Under the pieces are notes generated by a model. That model did no database searches, was not told the origin of the DNA, and saw nothing but the letters and a program-made list of their open reading frames with translations. The position numbers were made by a program, and so were the translations under genes. From Brevibacillus reuszeri (GTDB lineage: Bacteria > Bacillota > Bacilli > Brevibacillales > Brevibacillaceae), in contig NZ_LGIQ01000005.1 in the NCBI RefSeq assembly GCF_001187725.1, positions 323,025-387,024 of the forward strand: a stretch of 64,000 nt of DNA. The letters are read 5' to 3'. Of the stretch, positions 63,348-64,000 are shown in pieces. Numbering within the stretch: the first letter of the stretch is position 1; every line of letters starts with the position of its first letter.

Positions 63348-64000
63348 TTGACTCACAAAGTGCTTGTCGTTGATGATGATCCGGAAATTCGCGATGTGGT
63401 GCATATTTTTTTGCGAAATGAAGGATTTCATATTTTTGAGGCGGAGGACGGCTTGCAGGCCTTGCAAATTTTGAACCGCGAAGGAATCGATCTGATTATC
63501 CTGGATGTGATGATGCCGAATCTCGATGGGATTAAAGCATGTTTTAAAATCCGCGAAACGTCAAACATTCCGATCATTATGCTTTCCGCCAAAGGTGAGG
63601 ATATCGATAAAATAACCGGGCTGACGACGGGAGCTGACGATTATGTTTCCAAGCCGTTCAATCCGTTGGAGCTGATCGCCCGGGTGAAGGCGCAGTTACG
63701 CAGGCAGAAGCTGGCCGAAGAAAGCTACGGGAAGTCTGCGACCGACAGTGGGATCATTGAAATCAACGACCTGATCATCGATAAACGGCGCCATGTTGTG
63801 ACGGTGAACAAGAAGGAAGTATCGCTCACTCCACTTGAGTTTTCGATTCTGGAGCTGTTGGCTAGCCATCGCGGACAGGTGTTTCATGTGGAAAAGATCT
63901 ACCAAAGCGTGTGGAAAGAGGACAAATATTTATCCGACAACACCATCATGGTTCATATCCGCAATATACGCGAAAAAATTGAGGACAACCCGCGAGAGCC
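63348..64000 (+). CDS. OmpR-family response regulator (cut by window end)
   Basis: At least 217 aa, incomplete at the C-terminus. TTG start 7-8 bases after AAGGGAGTG. Receiver domain: VLVVDDDPEIRD, phospho-acceptor in IILDVMMPNLDG (near 53), and SKPFNPLELIARV. Winged helix from ~140: VSLTPLEFSILELLASHRGQ, IYQSVWKED and MVHIRNIREKIED. Resembles VanR/YcbL-type regulators often found with an adjacent sensor kinase and antibiotic-responsive genes. The kinase, if present, lies outside the window. Confidence 0.92.
   Translation, partial: MTHKVLVVDDDPEIRDVVHIFLRNEGFHIFEAEDGLQALQILNREGIDLIILDVMMPNLDGIKACFKIRETSNIPIIMLSAKGEDIDKITGLTTGADDYVSKPFNPLELIARVKAQLRRQKLAEESYGKSATDSGIIEINDLIIDKRRHVVTVNKKEVSLTPLEFSILELLASHRGQVFHVEKIYQSVWKEDKYLSDNTIMVHIRNIREKIEDNPRE

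Overview
The window is a low-to-moderate GC Firmicute chromosome, most likely Brevibacillus (Bacillales, Paenibacillaceae). This rests on gene order and content, not on a database match. From about 3.4 to 47.6 kb the core genes run in the classic Bacillus order: ytpI, dnaE, malic enzyme, accD-accA, pfkA, pyk, fxsA, ytvI, citZ-icd-mdh, phoP-phoR, polA-mutM-coaE-slt, gapB, nrdR-dnaB-dnaI. Several blocks are inserted relative to Bacillus subtilis: a class II ribonucleotide reductase (nrdJ), phoU, a P-loop protein, a VanW protein, a MarR-controlled efflux operon, a DMT transporter, a cell-wall amidase beside a polysaccharide deacetylase, and an HD-GYP protein.

Layout. 0-1.7 kb: end of a 2,3-diaminopropionate ammonia-lyase gene and a YgeY-type M20 hydrolase. 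1.7-3.7 kb: an EF-G-binding FusB-like protein and small genes on the minus strand. 4-7.5 kb: dnaE behind a long structured leader. 7.6-15 kb: malic enzyme, its likely GntR/FadR regulator, fatty acid initiation (accDA) and lower glycolysis. 15-18.6 kb: nrdJ with a pair of NrdR boxes, a thioesterase and fxsA. 18.7-23.8 kb: YtvI and the TCA cluster. 23.8-24.5 kb: an inverted pair of a palindromic repeat element. 24.7-28 kb: phosphate signalling. 28-37 kb: accessory envelope and efflux genes. 37-47.6 kb: replication, repair and gluconeogenesis. 48.4-51 kb: a secreted protein with ten Ig-like repeats. 51.2-60.6 kb: a decayed integration region at a tRNA-Ala gene, with duplicated att sequence, integrase and repressor remnants, a nonsense-interrupted DinB gene, group II intron domain V remnants and an N-truncated HelD-like helicase. 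60.6-64 kb: a DrrAB-like ABC exporter, a methyltransferase and an OmpR-type response regulator cut by the window end.

Regulation can be tied together inside the window. NrdR boxes precede nrdJ and the nrdR gene lies 29 kb away. A perfect FadR-type palindrome precedes the malic enzyme-GntR pair. A CcpN-consensus match overlaps the gapB promoter. A Pho-box-like promoter precedes phoU.

The most novel signal is a roughly 205-bp intergenic element with nested homopurine stems and a conserved core. It is present as two intact copies in opposite orientation (23.9-24.5 kb) and one internally deleted copy (2.5 kb). The stem sequences differ between copies but keep perfect pairing, so a folded DNA or RNA structure appears to be what is conserved. 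I do not recognise this family.
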